Origin: Sulfurovum sp.
Lineage (GTDB): Bacteria > Campylobacterota > Campylobacteria > Campylobacterales > Sulfurovaceae
Assembly (NCBI GenBank): GCA_027046415.1
Contig: JALTYW010000175.1
Location: 1 to 10,996 of the forward strand
Reading direction: 5' to 3'
DNA length: 10,996 bases
In this document: piece by piece, positions 1 through 6,757 of the stretch
How positions within the stretch are numbered: the stretch's first letter is position 1
How the letters are laid out: each line of letters starts with the position of its first letter
Made by a program: the position numbers and the translations under genes
The notes under the pieces: model-generated
Database searches by the model: none
Told to the model about the DNA's origin: nothing
Seen by the model: only the letters and a program-made list of their open reading frames with translations

Positions 1-2256
1 CACTCTCCTGCACAAACACCTCATCTTTGACTTCGATCTTACCGTTAAAGTTCTCTCGTCCAAAGAGCTTCTCGCTCAGCTCTGTAGCCACATGCGGAAT
101 GATCGGTTCAAGCAGGTTGAGCATAAATACATCCCCTCTGTCCAGACATCTGCGTTATCCTGCTTGTCAAGTGCATTGAGTGCTTCCATACAGGCAGCAA
201 TGAGCGTATTGAAAGCAAAAGTATATTCATAGACATCCGCAGATTTCTGCAGTGCTTCATAGGCTTTGACTCGTGCCAGTTTGCTTTCTTTGCTTAGGCT
301 GTTCTGGTCAATCTCAGGTAGTGTTTTGCCTGTGACTTTACCGCTTCTGTCATAGAGTTTTTTGATGAAACGAAACGCGCCGTCTACCGCAGAGTCATTC
401 CACTCCAGCTCTTTTTGCGGTGGTGCGGCAAAGAGGATAAACAGACGCGCGGTATCGGCACCATACTTATCTACCAGGGCATCCGGGTCAACCGTATTGC
501 CTTTAGACTTGCTCATCTTCGCACCATCTTTGAGTACCATTCCCTGTGTCAGCAGTCTCTGGAACGGCTCATCGATATCGTGGTAGCCAAGATCACGCAG
601 TACCTTGGTAAAGAAACGCGCATAGAGCAGATGCAAAATGGCATGCTCGATACCGCCAATGTACTGATCGACCCCCAGCCAGTAGTCTGCATCGGCTTTG
701 TCTATGCCGACCTCTTCCCATTTTTTGGGGTTGGTCGCATAACGGAACTGATACCAGCTTGACTGCACAAAAGTATCGAGCGTATCGGTCTCACGCAGTG
801 CCTCTTTGCCACATTTTGGACACTTGCAGTGTTTCCATGTCGGATGGTTCTCCAGCGGATTTCCTTCGCCGGTGATCTCCACATCATCAGGGAGTGCCAC
901 TGGCAGGTTCTCAAACTTCTCAGGTACCAGCCCACACTCGTCACAGTGCACAAACGGGATCGGCGCACCCCAGTAGCGCTGGCGGCTGACCCCCCAGTTG
1001 CGCAGTTTGTAGTTGGTCGTGCCTTGACCTTTGCCCTCCTCTTCCATGTAGTTGATAATGGCGATTTTCGCCTCTTCATTCTCTACACAGCTGAAACGAT
1101 CACTCTCGATGAGTCTGCCGCTTCCGGTATAGGGCAGCTCTTCACCGCCTTCAATGACACGTTTGATTGGCAGGTTATATTTGGTGGCGAACTCATAGTC
1201 ACGCTCATCATGTGCCGGTACTGCCATGACTGCACCGCCACCATAGCTTGCCAGTACAAAGTTGGCAGTCCAGACAGGGATCTGTTCGCCAGTAAGCGGA
1301 TGAATCACATTGATACCCAGCGGATATCCCTCTTTATCCTGCTTGGCACGCTCCACTTCGCTCATATTGGCAATGGCTTTGATCTTCTCAGCCACTTCCG
1401 GTTCAAGCAAGTTGTGTTCGACAAGATATTTGGTAATAGGATGCTCAGGTGCCAATGCCGAATAGGTGACACCGTAGATCGTATCGGGACGGGTGGTAAA
1501 GACTTCATAACGGTCAAACTTTCCGCCAAGCTTTGCTTTGCTCTCTTCAGTAAGTTCAAAGTCAAACGCCAATCCCTGAGACTTTCCTATCCAATTACGC
1601 TGCATTGTGATCACCTGCGAAGGCCACTTACCCTCAAGCTGCGAGAGATCTTCGAGCAGTTCATCGGCATAGCGGATGATGTCAAGGTAATAGCCCGGCA
1701 TCTCCTTGAGTTCTACAGGGTTGTCACAACGCCAGCAGCACCCCTCTTCGACCTGCTCGTTGGCAAGTACTGTATGGCAGCTCTCACACCAGTTTACTGT
1801 CGTACTCTCACGGTAGAGCAGCCCCTTTTGGAACATCTCGATGATAAACTTCTGCTCATGTTTGGTATAGAGCGGATCACAGGTGGCAAACTCACGTGTC
1901 TTGGAAAATGAAAGTCCCAGTGTGCCCAGCTCTTTACGCATATAGTCGATGTTGCTGTAGGTCCACTCTTTGGGGTGGCGTCCATGTTTGATCGCCGCAT
2001 TCTCAGCCGGCATTCCAAAGGCATCCCAGCCGATGGGGTGCAGGACATTGTAGTCTTGTTTTCTGTAATAGCGTGCCAGTGCATCACCGATGGCGTAGTT
2101 GCGCACATGCCCCATATGCAATCTACCGCTTGGGAACGGGAACATACTCAAAATATATTTTTTCTTCTGACTCAGGGAGTCACTCGGCTCAAACGCCTGC
2201 TCCGCTTCCCACTGCTGCTGCCACTTGGCTTCAATCTCTTTTGGATTGTAACTCAT
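1..2256 (-). CDS. leuS: Leucyl-tRNA synthetase (partial at left edge, frameshifted near 121-130)
   Basis: Class I aminoacyl-tRNA synthetase that charges tRNA-Leu in the cytoplasm. Visible motifs are HMGH at residues 47-50 (HIGH signature), a C..C/C..C zinc-module segment just after residue 150, the CP1 editing-domain motif TTRPDTIYG from residue 254, the editing motif AVPAHDERD at 345-353, and KMSKS at 580-584. The ATG at 2254-2256 starts a typical N-terminus ([12 protein letters not shown]) about 25 nt downstream of a good promoter. The open frame stops at 76-78 after 726 codons, but its last 15 or so residues are not LeuS-like. From position 124 downward another frame reads [20 protein letters not shown] and continues without a stop to base 1, which is the expected anticodon-binding domain. 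One missing base around 121-130 explains this. leuS is essential, so a sequencing or assembly error is more likely than a real pseudogene. The extreme C-terminus lies outside the window. Confidence 0.95.
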
Positions 2257-2288
2257 TGCTTCTCACTTATACGATAATAATTTGGTGG

Positions 2289-2317
2289 ATTATAGCAAAA
2301 TAGTGGTTAAGTGTAAG
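2289..2317 (-). promoter_or_regulatory. Probable leuS promoter
   Basis: Read on the minus strand, a perfect TATAAT lies at 2289-2294, preceded by TGC (extended -10). A CTTACA element at 2312-2317 sits 17 nt upstream and matches the sigma70 -35 consensus at 4 of 6 positions. The predicted transcript would start near 2282 and leave a leader of roughly 25 nt before the leuS ATG. A weak purine-rich ribosome site (GAGAAG) precedes the start codon. Confidence 0.7.
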
Positions 2318-2338
2318 GGCACATCACACACCGCAATA

Positions 2339-2366
2339 CTCAACGCTCAGTGCTCAGTGCTCAACA
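2339..2366. repeat. 7-bp tandem repeat, 4 units, intergenic
   Basis: Four consecutive heptamers: CTCAACG, CTCAGTG, CTCAGTG, CTCAACA. The same repeat family occurs inside dnaX (4920-4954 and 5019-5046) and, more degenerate, between fabH and the phosphoesterase gene (6730-6757). Here it lies between the ypfJ terminator and the leuS promoter and does not look like part of either. Confidence 0.8.
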
Positions 2367-2368
2367 CA

Positions 2369-2390
2369 AAGGTGCGAAATTTCGCACCTT
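2369..2390 (-). terminator. Intrinsic terminator overlapping the ypfJ stop codon
   Basis: A perfect 22-bp palindrome, with arms AAGGTGCGAAA and its exact complement, overlaps the TAA of the metallopeptidase gene (2389-2391). As minus-strand RNA it forms a GC-containing stem with a short AU loop, followed by UUUGUGUU. That is consistent with a compact intrinsic terminator. Because it is fully palindromic it could also act on plus-strand transcripts, but there is no upstream plus-strand gene here. Confidence 0.65.
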
Positions 2391-3273
2391 ACTGAAATGT
2401 ATTGCACTGTCTCAAATCACCGCTCTCAAATCCACGCTTGAACCACGCCATACGCTGTGCGGAACTGCCGTGCGTGAAGGCATCGGGACGTACTGCACGC
2501 CCTGCCTCTCTTAGCAGCGTATCATCCCCGATCTTGCTTGCCGCATTGAGCGCCTCCTCAAGATCGCCGGGTTCAAGCATATGAAACTGCCGTTGTGCAT
2601 AATGTCCCCAGACACCGGCATAGCAGTCTGCCTGAAGTTCCACCTTGACTTGCAGCGCATTGGCTCGTGGACCTCTTCCACCCCACTGCTGTTTGATCTT
2701 CTGTACCTTGTCCAGTGTACCGGCAATATCCTGTACATGGTGTCCTATCTCATGGGCAAGCACATACGCCTGCGCAAAATCTCCCGGCGCATTGTGACGT
2801 CGTGCCAGTTCATCAAAAAAACCAAGATCAAGATAGACCTTTTTGTCCACAGGGCAGTAAAAAGGCCCCATCTGAGACTGCGCTCCACCACATCCGCTGT
2901 GGGTATAGCCTCTATAAAGTACCAATACCGGTTCTTTGTAGCGAAGTCCATACTTTGGCAGCAGCTGACTCCAGATCTCTTCTGTACTTCTAAGCACTTT
3001 TTTAATGAACACTGCCCGCTTGTCATCAACCGCTTTGTTGACCGGACGTGATGCACCACCGCCCATGCCAATCAGTGCCAAAGGATTATACCCTGCCATA
3101 TAGGCAAGCAGACCCGCACCGATGATCAACAACCCAAATTTAGAACGCAACAGCGGACGGATGAGCGGCCACAACATCATCATGGTTCCCATACTCATTT
3201 TGCCGCCGCCATATCCTCCCTGACCACGTCTGTCCTCTACATTTCGGCTCTCTTCTTCGTTATCAAGACGCAT
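2389..3273 (-). CDS. ypfJ: Neutral zinc metallopeptidase, YpfJ family
   Basis: This 294-residue protein matches the YpfJ/neutral zinc metallopeptidase family. An N-terminal charged and glycine/methionine-rich stretch is followed by one hydrophobic segment (about residues 46-62, a likely membrane anchor) and a C-terminal metalloprotease domain. The zinc site HEIGHH is at 174-179 (HExxH), with ELQADC from Glu212 supplying the probable third ligand. Other family-typical stretches are SGCGGAQSQMGPFYCP, which places paired cysteines before the active site, and the C-terminal GSSAQRMAWFKRGF. The ATG at 3271-3273 is preceded by a strong AGGAGG site. The gene is divergent from dnaX and monocistronic, with its own terminator. 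The physiological substrate of the family is not well defined; an envelope protease role is inferred from the anchor and motif. Length is normal and nothing appears truncated. Confidence 0.9.
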   Translation of the reverse strand: MRLDNEEESRNVEDRRGQGGYGGGKMSMGTMMMLWPLIRPLLRSKFGLLIIGAGLLAYMAGYNPLALIGMGGGASRPVNKAVDDKRAVFIKKVLRSTEEIWSQLLPKYGLRYKEPVLVLYRGYTHSGCGGAQSQMGPFYCPVDKKVYLDLGFFDELARRHNAPGDFAQAYVLAHEIGHHVQDIAGTLDKVQKIKQQWGGRGPRANALQVKVELQADCYAGVWGHYAQRQFHMLEPGDLEEALNAASKIGDDTLLREAGRAVRPDAFTHGSSAQRMAWFKRGFESGDLRQCNTFQ

Positions 3274-3311
3274 CCAGTCTCCTCCTCTGACTTATTGATA
3301 AACTACTACGG

Positions 3312-3317
3312 ATTATA
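3312..3317 (-). promoter_or_regulatory. Probable -10 element for ypfJ at the edge of the hairpin
   Basis: On the minus strand TATAAT lies at 3312-3317, about 39 nt from the ypfJ start codon. It sits exactly at the outer end of the left arm of the 3317-3478 foldback. No good -35 is seen 17 nt upstream, where the sequence belongs to the hairpin arm. Campylobacterota promoters often lack a clear -35. Confidence 0.5.
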
Positions 3318-3478
3318 CCCAAATCTCGAAATAGAATTCTTTGAATTTGTGTTATGCTCGTATTTACGGGGTTTGCAGAAAATTTGAGTCGCACCCGCAG
3401 GTTCGGCGATGGTTTTATGTGAAGCCCGTGAATACGATGATGATGCAAAGTCATGAATTTCTATTTCGGGATTTGGGT
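3317..3478 (+). other. Long gap-free foldback (79-position arms, tetraloop) upstream of dnaX
   Basis: Bases 3317-3395 pair antiparallel with 3400-3478 around a CGCA tetraloop at 3396-3399, with no indel in either arm. I counted by hand 56 Watson-Crick pairs, 11 positions that are G.T (G.U in plus-strand RNA) and 12 true mismatches, only one of them A.C. The strongest segments are 3317-3336 with 3459-3478 and 3358-3370 with 3425-3437. The outer ends carry outward-facing AT-rich boxes (TATAAT toward ypfJ, TTATAC toward dnaX). No protein-coding content is supported. It could be a MITE-like palindromic element, a structured leader or small RNA, or a divergent regulatory region. The pairing is certain; the function is not known. 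Confidence 0.85.
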
Positions 3479-3504
3479 TATACCAATCAAAAGTAAAAAT
3501 AGAC

Positions 3505-3532
3505 TACAATATTGCTACTTTAAAAAGAGGAG
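3505..3532 (+). promoter_or_regulatory. dnaX -10 box and ribosome binding site
   Basis: TACAAT at 3505-3510 is a plausible -10 in an AT-rich stretch just downstream of the foldback. AGAGGAG at 3526-3532 is a strong Shine-Dalgarno sequence 5 nt before GTG 3538-3540. That spacing decides the GTG start, which yields the family-typical N-terminus MSLALARKYRP. A transcript starting here would have a very short leader and would exclude the hairpin. Confidence 0.55.
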
Positions 3533-3537
3533 TCCGT

Positions 3538-5577
3538 GTGTCATTAGCGCTAGCAAGAAAGTACCGTCCCGCCACATTCAACGACCTCATCGGGCAGGAA
3601 GCAGTCTCTCAAACCCTCTCGCAGGCACTGGACAACGGCCGACTCTCACACGCCTATCTCTTCTCCGGACTTCGCGGAAGCGGAAAGACCTCTACGGCTC
3701 GTATTTTTGCAAAAGCGCTGCTATGTGAACAAGGCACCTCCTCTCACCCCTGTGGTGAGTGCATCCACTGTGTGATGGCTGCAGAGAACCGCCATATGGA
3801 CATCATTGAGATGGATGCGGCAAGCAACCGCGGGATCGATGATATCAAAGATCTCATTGAACATACCAAGTATAAACCAAGCTCTGCGCGCTTCAAGATC
3901 TTCATCATCGACGAAGTACACATGCTGACCAATCAGGCGTTCAATGCCCTGCTTAAAACCCTGGAGGAGCCGCCTGATTTCGTCAAATTCATCCTGGCAA
4001 CCACTGACCCGCTCAAACTGCCGGCGACCATCCTCTCTAGAACCCAGCATTTCCGGTTCAAGAAGATTCCGCAGCAGCTGGTACAGCGCCACCTTGAGCA
4101 TATTCTCAACCTTGAACAGATCGGGTTTGAAAAAGAGGCGGTTGAGATCATTGCACGTACCGGTGCAGGCAGTCTGAGAGATTCACTGACACTGCTCGAT
4201 CAGGCGATCGTCTATTCGCAAAACTTTGTCGATGTCGCAACAGTCACAGGCATGCTCGGCATCATCGAACCGAGTCTGCTGGAAAAACTGCTTGAAAATA
4301 TTGTCAAAAAAGATACAACTGCGATCCTCGACTTTATCAGAATAGCTGCCGATTATGAGGCGGAGATGATCCTCGATGAGCTGACACTCTACCTCAAGAG
4401 CCTTCTGCTTGAAGGCAGTAACAGACTTACCCCTATGATCATCGAGCGCTTCTTCCGGATCATCGCCGAGTCACAAACCCTGCTTTCTCTTGGAAGTGAC
4501 GGCGAGTTTGTTCTCTCGCTGACTCTATTCAAAATGATGGAAGCACTACAGATCAAAGACATCGACACGATGATCAAAGGACTCGAACAGGAGCTCAAAG
4601 GAGTAGAAGTCAGCGAGATCGTCGTCACCACACCTGCACCTGATCTTTCTACACCCAAAGAGGTGATCACCATCACCGAAGAGGAGATCGTAGCAACCCT
4701 GCCTGTAGAGGAAAAAACACCAGATGCAACACCTGCCATACAGCAAGAGAAGCAAGAAGAGCCCCATGCTGTTGCAAAAACAACACCACAAGAGCCAGAA
4801 GTATCACCGTCTCCAACAACACAAGATACCCCACAAACCACTTCAACACTCAACACCGCCCCACACGAAAGCACAGAGAGCCAAAGCAAACCGGATGAGC
4901 CCCAACAGGAAATCCCTTCTTCAACACTCAACACTCAGCACTCAGCACTCAACACCACCCAAAACGAAAGCGCAGAAAGCCCAAGCAAAGCAGATAAACC
5001 TCAACAAGAAACACCTTCCTCAACACTCAGCGCTCAACCCTCAGCGCTTCATACTACCAAATTTAAAGAACTCATCTCCAAAATCTATGATCGAGACTAC
5101 GACCTTGGCAGTTGTTTTGAGCAAAACATCACCTTTGTCAACTTTTCTGACAACCTGTTGACATGGGAGTCTACTGCCGAAGATGCCGACAAGCAGATGC
5201 TCATCACCCACTGGGGTGTAATCAATATGTTTGTCAAAGAGCTGTTTGGGTTTGAAACCAAAATCAAGAATATCGCTAAAAAAAAAGCCAGTAGGGGTCT
5301 GACCTCACAAAAAGTAGCAGAGAGTAATGAACAGGTAGCAGGTAGCGGGGATCAATCAATAGAGCAAGTACCGCAGAAAAATGCGGCTCATAACGATGCG
5401 GACAGCGGCTCTATGATCGAAGAGATCGAGATGAAGAGCTCCTGCATCGCTCCTGATGCTGGTGAAACCGAAGCAGCCAAAGAGAAAGACCCCGCAACCC
5501 TTCTTGAAGAGCCAATGGTCAAGACTGCACTGGAGCTTTTCAGCCCCAAAAAAGTGCGTATTAAAAGGAATGTTTAA
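3538..5577 (+). CDS. dnaX: DNA polymerase III subunit gamma/tau
   Basis: AAA+ clamp-loader subunit of the replicative polymerase. Walker A is GLRGSGKT at residues 44-51, a four-cysteine zinc module is at Cys63/72/75/78, Walker B is IIDEVH at 123-128, sensor 1 is LATTDP at 153-158, and the arginine-finger motif is SRT at 167-169 where SRC is common. Clamp-loader domains continue to about residue 355. A Thr/Glu/Pro/Gln-rich, low-complexity linker (about 355-507) contains two 33-residue direct repeats built on 7-bp DNA repeats. A folded C-terminal region starts near KFKELISKIYDRDYD, and a short tail ends PMVKTALELFSPKKVRIKRNV. An A9 tract encodes Lys581-583, and both other frames terminate within six codons of it, so slippage would give a product lacking about 95 residues. 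The gene is alone on the plus strand and convergent with the lipoprotein gene. Confidence 0.96.
   Translation: MSLALARKYRPATFNDLIGQEAVSQTLSQALDNGRLSHAYLFSGLRGSGKTSTARIFAKALLCEQGTSSHPCGECIHCVMAAENRHMDIIEMDAASNRGIDDIKDLIEHTKYKPSSARFKIFIIDEVHMLTNQAFNALLKTLEEPPDFVKFILATTDPLKLPATILSRTQHFRFKKIPQQLVQRHLEHILNLEQIGFEKEAVEIIARTGAGSLRDSLTLLDQAIVYSQNFVDVATVTGMLGIIEPSLLEKLLENIVKKDTTAILDFIRIAADYEAEMILDELTLYLKSLLLEGSNRLTPMIIERFFRIIAESQTLLSLGSDGEFVLSLTLFKMMEALQIKDIDTMIKGLEQELKGVEVSEIVVTTPAPDLSTPKEVITITEEEIVATLPVEEKTPDATPAIQQEKQEEPHAVAKTTPQEPEVSPSPTTQDTPQTTSTLNTAPHESTESQSKPDEPQQEIPSSTLNTQHSALNTTQNESAESPSKADKPQQETPSSTLSAQPSALHTTKFKELISKIYDRDYDLGSCFEQNITFVNFSDNLLTWESTAEDADKQMLITHWGVINMFVKELFGFETKIKNIAKKKASRGLTSQKVAESNEQVAGSGDQSIEQVPQKNAAHNDADSGSMIEEIEMKSSCIAPDAGETEAAKEKDPATLLEEPMVKTALELFSPKKVRIKRNV
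4851..5033 (+). repeat. 99-bp tandem duplication in the dnaX linker
   Basis: Bases 4851-4934 recur at 4950-5033 with an exact 99-nt offset and about 15 mismatches by eye. They encode two 33-residue units, NTAPHESTESQSKPDEPQQE... and NTTQNESAESPSKADKPQQE.... Both end in heptamer-derived text (SSTLNTQHSAL / SSTLSAQPSAL), so each unit boundary is a 7-bp repeat tract. The divergence between copies indicates an old duplication, not an assembly artefact. Confidence 0.85.
4920..4954 (+). repeat. 7-bp tandem repeat inside dnaX, 5 units
   Basis: Heptamers TTCAACA, CTCAACA, CTCAGCA, CTCAGCA, CTCAACA in succession. A two-unit version occurs at 4842-4855. The tract encodes STLNTQHSALNT; three units (21 nt) equal seven codons, so single-unit gain or loss would shift the reading frame. 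Confidence 0.85.
5019..5046 (+). repeat. 7-bp tandem repeat inside dnaX, 4 units
   Basis: Heptamers CTCAACA, CTCAGCG, CTCAACC, CTCAGCG, encoding STLSAQPSAL. It lies just before the folded C-terminal region of DnaX. Same family as the tracts at 2339-2366 and 4920-4954. Confidence 0.8.
5314..5348 (+). repeat. Second, degenerate 7-bp periodicity in dnaX
   Basis: GTAGCAG at 5314-5320 recurs in 7-nt phase at 5335-5341 and as GTAGCGG at 5342-5348, with two diverged heptamers between (AGAGTAA, TGAACAG). The unit sequence differs from the CTCARCR family but the period is the same. Only three of five units are alike, so this could be chance. Confidence 0.4.
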
Positions 5578-5634
5578 CAAAAGCTACAAAAACAAAGCAT
5601 TTATAGACTATCCTCATTGAAATATATATGGGTT

Positions 5635-5904
5635 TTACTTATTTCTTAACTTGATATCACGTGATCGCATGTATTTGTCAAAATCACTCATCTGCGCCTG
5701 CTCTTTTTCATATTTCTCTATTTCCTTTTGATGGTCAATCGCTGATTCATGCTTTACAGTAGGTGGTACCTCAGGTACTTTCATGGGGGTATATACAGTC
5801 TGTCCATCTGACGTTGGCTCTATTTGTTTATTCTCTTGGGCACAACCGGACAAATAAAGTAAACATACTCCCAATACCATAACGAAATCTATTTTAGTAT
5901 TCAT
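5635..5904 (-). CDS. Small putative lipoprotein, unknown function
   Basis: I do not recognise this 89-residue protein. It has a classical lipoprotein signal: short charged N-terminus, hydrophobic core (about residues 7-18) and lipobox LSGC with the acylated cysteine at Cys21. Ala at +2 suggests outer-membrane sorting. The mature part is short, Pro/Thr-rich, then highly charged and probably helical (HQKEIEKYEKEQAQMSDFDKYMRSRD). The ATG follows the stop of the phosphoesterase gene by 8 nt, and its Shine-Dalgarno sequence AAGGAAAG overlaps that TAA, so the two are very likely co-transcribed and translationally coupled. It is convergent with dnaX across a 57-nt gap in which I see no clear hairpin. 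Confidence 0.75.
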   Translation of the reverse strand: MNTKIDFVMVLGVCLLYLSGCAQENKQIEPTSDGQTVYTPMKVPEVPPTVKHESAIDHQKEIEKYEKEQAQMSDFDKYMRSRDIKLRNK

Positions 5905-5912
5905 TTCTTTCC

Positions 5913-6719
5913 TTATATCATGGCTTTCGTAACAATCTTTGGCTTTTCATCATAAATCTTCACCTTCTCAGCATCTATACAGCGACCATTATCATCTAAC
6001 TCAAAGACAATCATCTGCAAGATTGCTTTACAACTGTCTGGAATATCATGGTGACCGCCAAGACCGGTAAGAAAACGGCGCATTGGCACAGCTTTGTCCA
6101 TACCGATAACCCCGTCACGACAACCGGTCAGCCCCACATCGGTAACATAGGCGCATCCGTTACTGATACAAAGGTCATCCGTACCAATATGAGTGTGGGT
6201 ACCAAAAATAGCAGAAACATCTTCATGAAGCATATGCAGCAGTACATTCTTTTCAGAACTTGCTTCCGCATGCATATCGATGATGATGTGTTTGATCCCC
6301 TGAGCCTTGAGCGAAGCGACCACAGAGGTGATCATGGTAAACGGGTTGTCAACCATGGGCATGGTATAGTGCCCCATCAGATTGAGTACCGCTACTTCAT
6401 GTCCACAGATTGTTGTTTGGAAAATACCTTTGCCCGGTGAGGCTTCAGGGTAGTTCATCGGTCTAATAAGTGGATGGCTCTCAAAGAGTTCGACGATCTC
6501 TTTTTTGTCAAAACTGTGGTTGCCTCCAGTCATCACATCGATGCCGTAGCCAAGCAGTTCATCGGCATTTTTGCGGGTCAATCCAAACCCGTGGGAAGCG
6601 TTTTCATAGTTGGCAATGACAAAATCGAGAAAGTGTTCCTGACGCAAACGCTTAAGGTGTTTTTTGAGCATCAAGCGCCCGGGTTTACCGACAATATCTC
6701 CAATAAACCCAATACGCAT
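5913..6719 (-). CDS. Metallophosphoesterase, YmdB family (TIGR00282-like)
   Basis: The 268-residue protein matches the Bacillus subtilis YmdB-type family of dinuclear-metal phosphoesterases, whose characterised member hydrolyses 2',3'-cyclic nucleotides. Metal-site motifs are GDIVGKPGR (Asp8), NYEN (Glu39, Asn40), GGNHSFD (Asn67, His68), DMHAEASSEK, GTHTHIGTDD and TDVGLTGCRDGVIGMDK. The family usually has Trp in the GNHxWD position; here it is Phe. The ATG at 6717-6719 has a modest AGAAGAG ribosome site. The gene lies 31 nt after fabH and 8 nt before the lipoprotein gene, at the distal end of the ndk-fabH run. The substrate in this organism is unknown. The symbol is withheld because E. coli ymdB is an unrelated gene. 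Confidence 0.9.
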   Translation of the reverse strand: MRIGFIGDIVGKPGRLMLKKHLKRLRQEHFLDFVIANYENASHGFGLTRKNADELLGYGIDVMTGGNHSFDKKEIVELFESHPLIRPMNYPEASPGKGIFQTTICGHEVAVLNLMGHYTMPMVDNPFTMITSVVASLKAQGIKHIIIDMHAEASSEKNVLLHMLHEDVSAIFGTHTHIGTDDLCISNGCAYVTDVGLTGCRDGVIGMDKAVPMRRFLTGLGGHHDIPDSCKAILQMIVFELDDNGRCIDAEKVKIYDEKPKIVTKAMI

Positions 6720-6729
6720 AAAAACTCTT

Positions 6730-6757
6730 CTGAACGCTACGCGCTTAACGCTAAACG
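6730..6757. repeat. 7-bp tandem repeat, 4 degenerate units, overlapping the fabH stop
   Basis: Heptamers CTGAACG, CTACGCG, CTTAACG, CTAAACG fill most of the 31-nt gap between fabH and the phosphoesterase gene. The last unit contains the fabH stop (6751-6753). The consensus CTNAACG resembles CTCAACG at 2339-2345, suggesting one dispersed family. Confidence 0.65.

Noticed and set aside
829..1911. 360-codon plus-strand open frame opposite leuS
   Set aside because: It lies fully antisense to the conserved leuS motifs, has no recognisable domain, and is rich in Cys/His/Phe as expected for a shadow of a codon-biased gene.
3453..3728. 91-codon plus-strand frame spanning the hairpin end and the dnaX start
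   Set aside because: It overlaps the well-supported dnaX start out of frame, has no ribosome site and no recognisable sequence.
4389..4934. 181-codon minus-strand open frame opposite dnaX
   Set aside because: Ser/Val/Cys-rich translation of the antisense linker with no ribosome site; a shadow of the low-complexity dnaX linker.
2339..5046. Possible CRISPR-like array from the repeated heptamers
   Set aside because: Units are 7 bp and directly adjacent with no spacers, and no cas genes are present.
4724..5161. 145-codon plus-strand frame inside dnaX, rich in Gln/His/Ser/Lys
   Set aside because: It is the +1 frame of the repeat-rich linker, open because the repeats contain few stops in any frame. 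It matters only as a consequence of repeat slippage, not as a gene.
5578..5634. Bidirectional terminator between the convergent dnaX and lipoprotein genes
   Set aside because: Expected at this place, but I found no convincing stem with a T run; only AT-rich sequence is visible.
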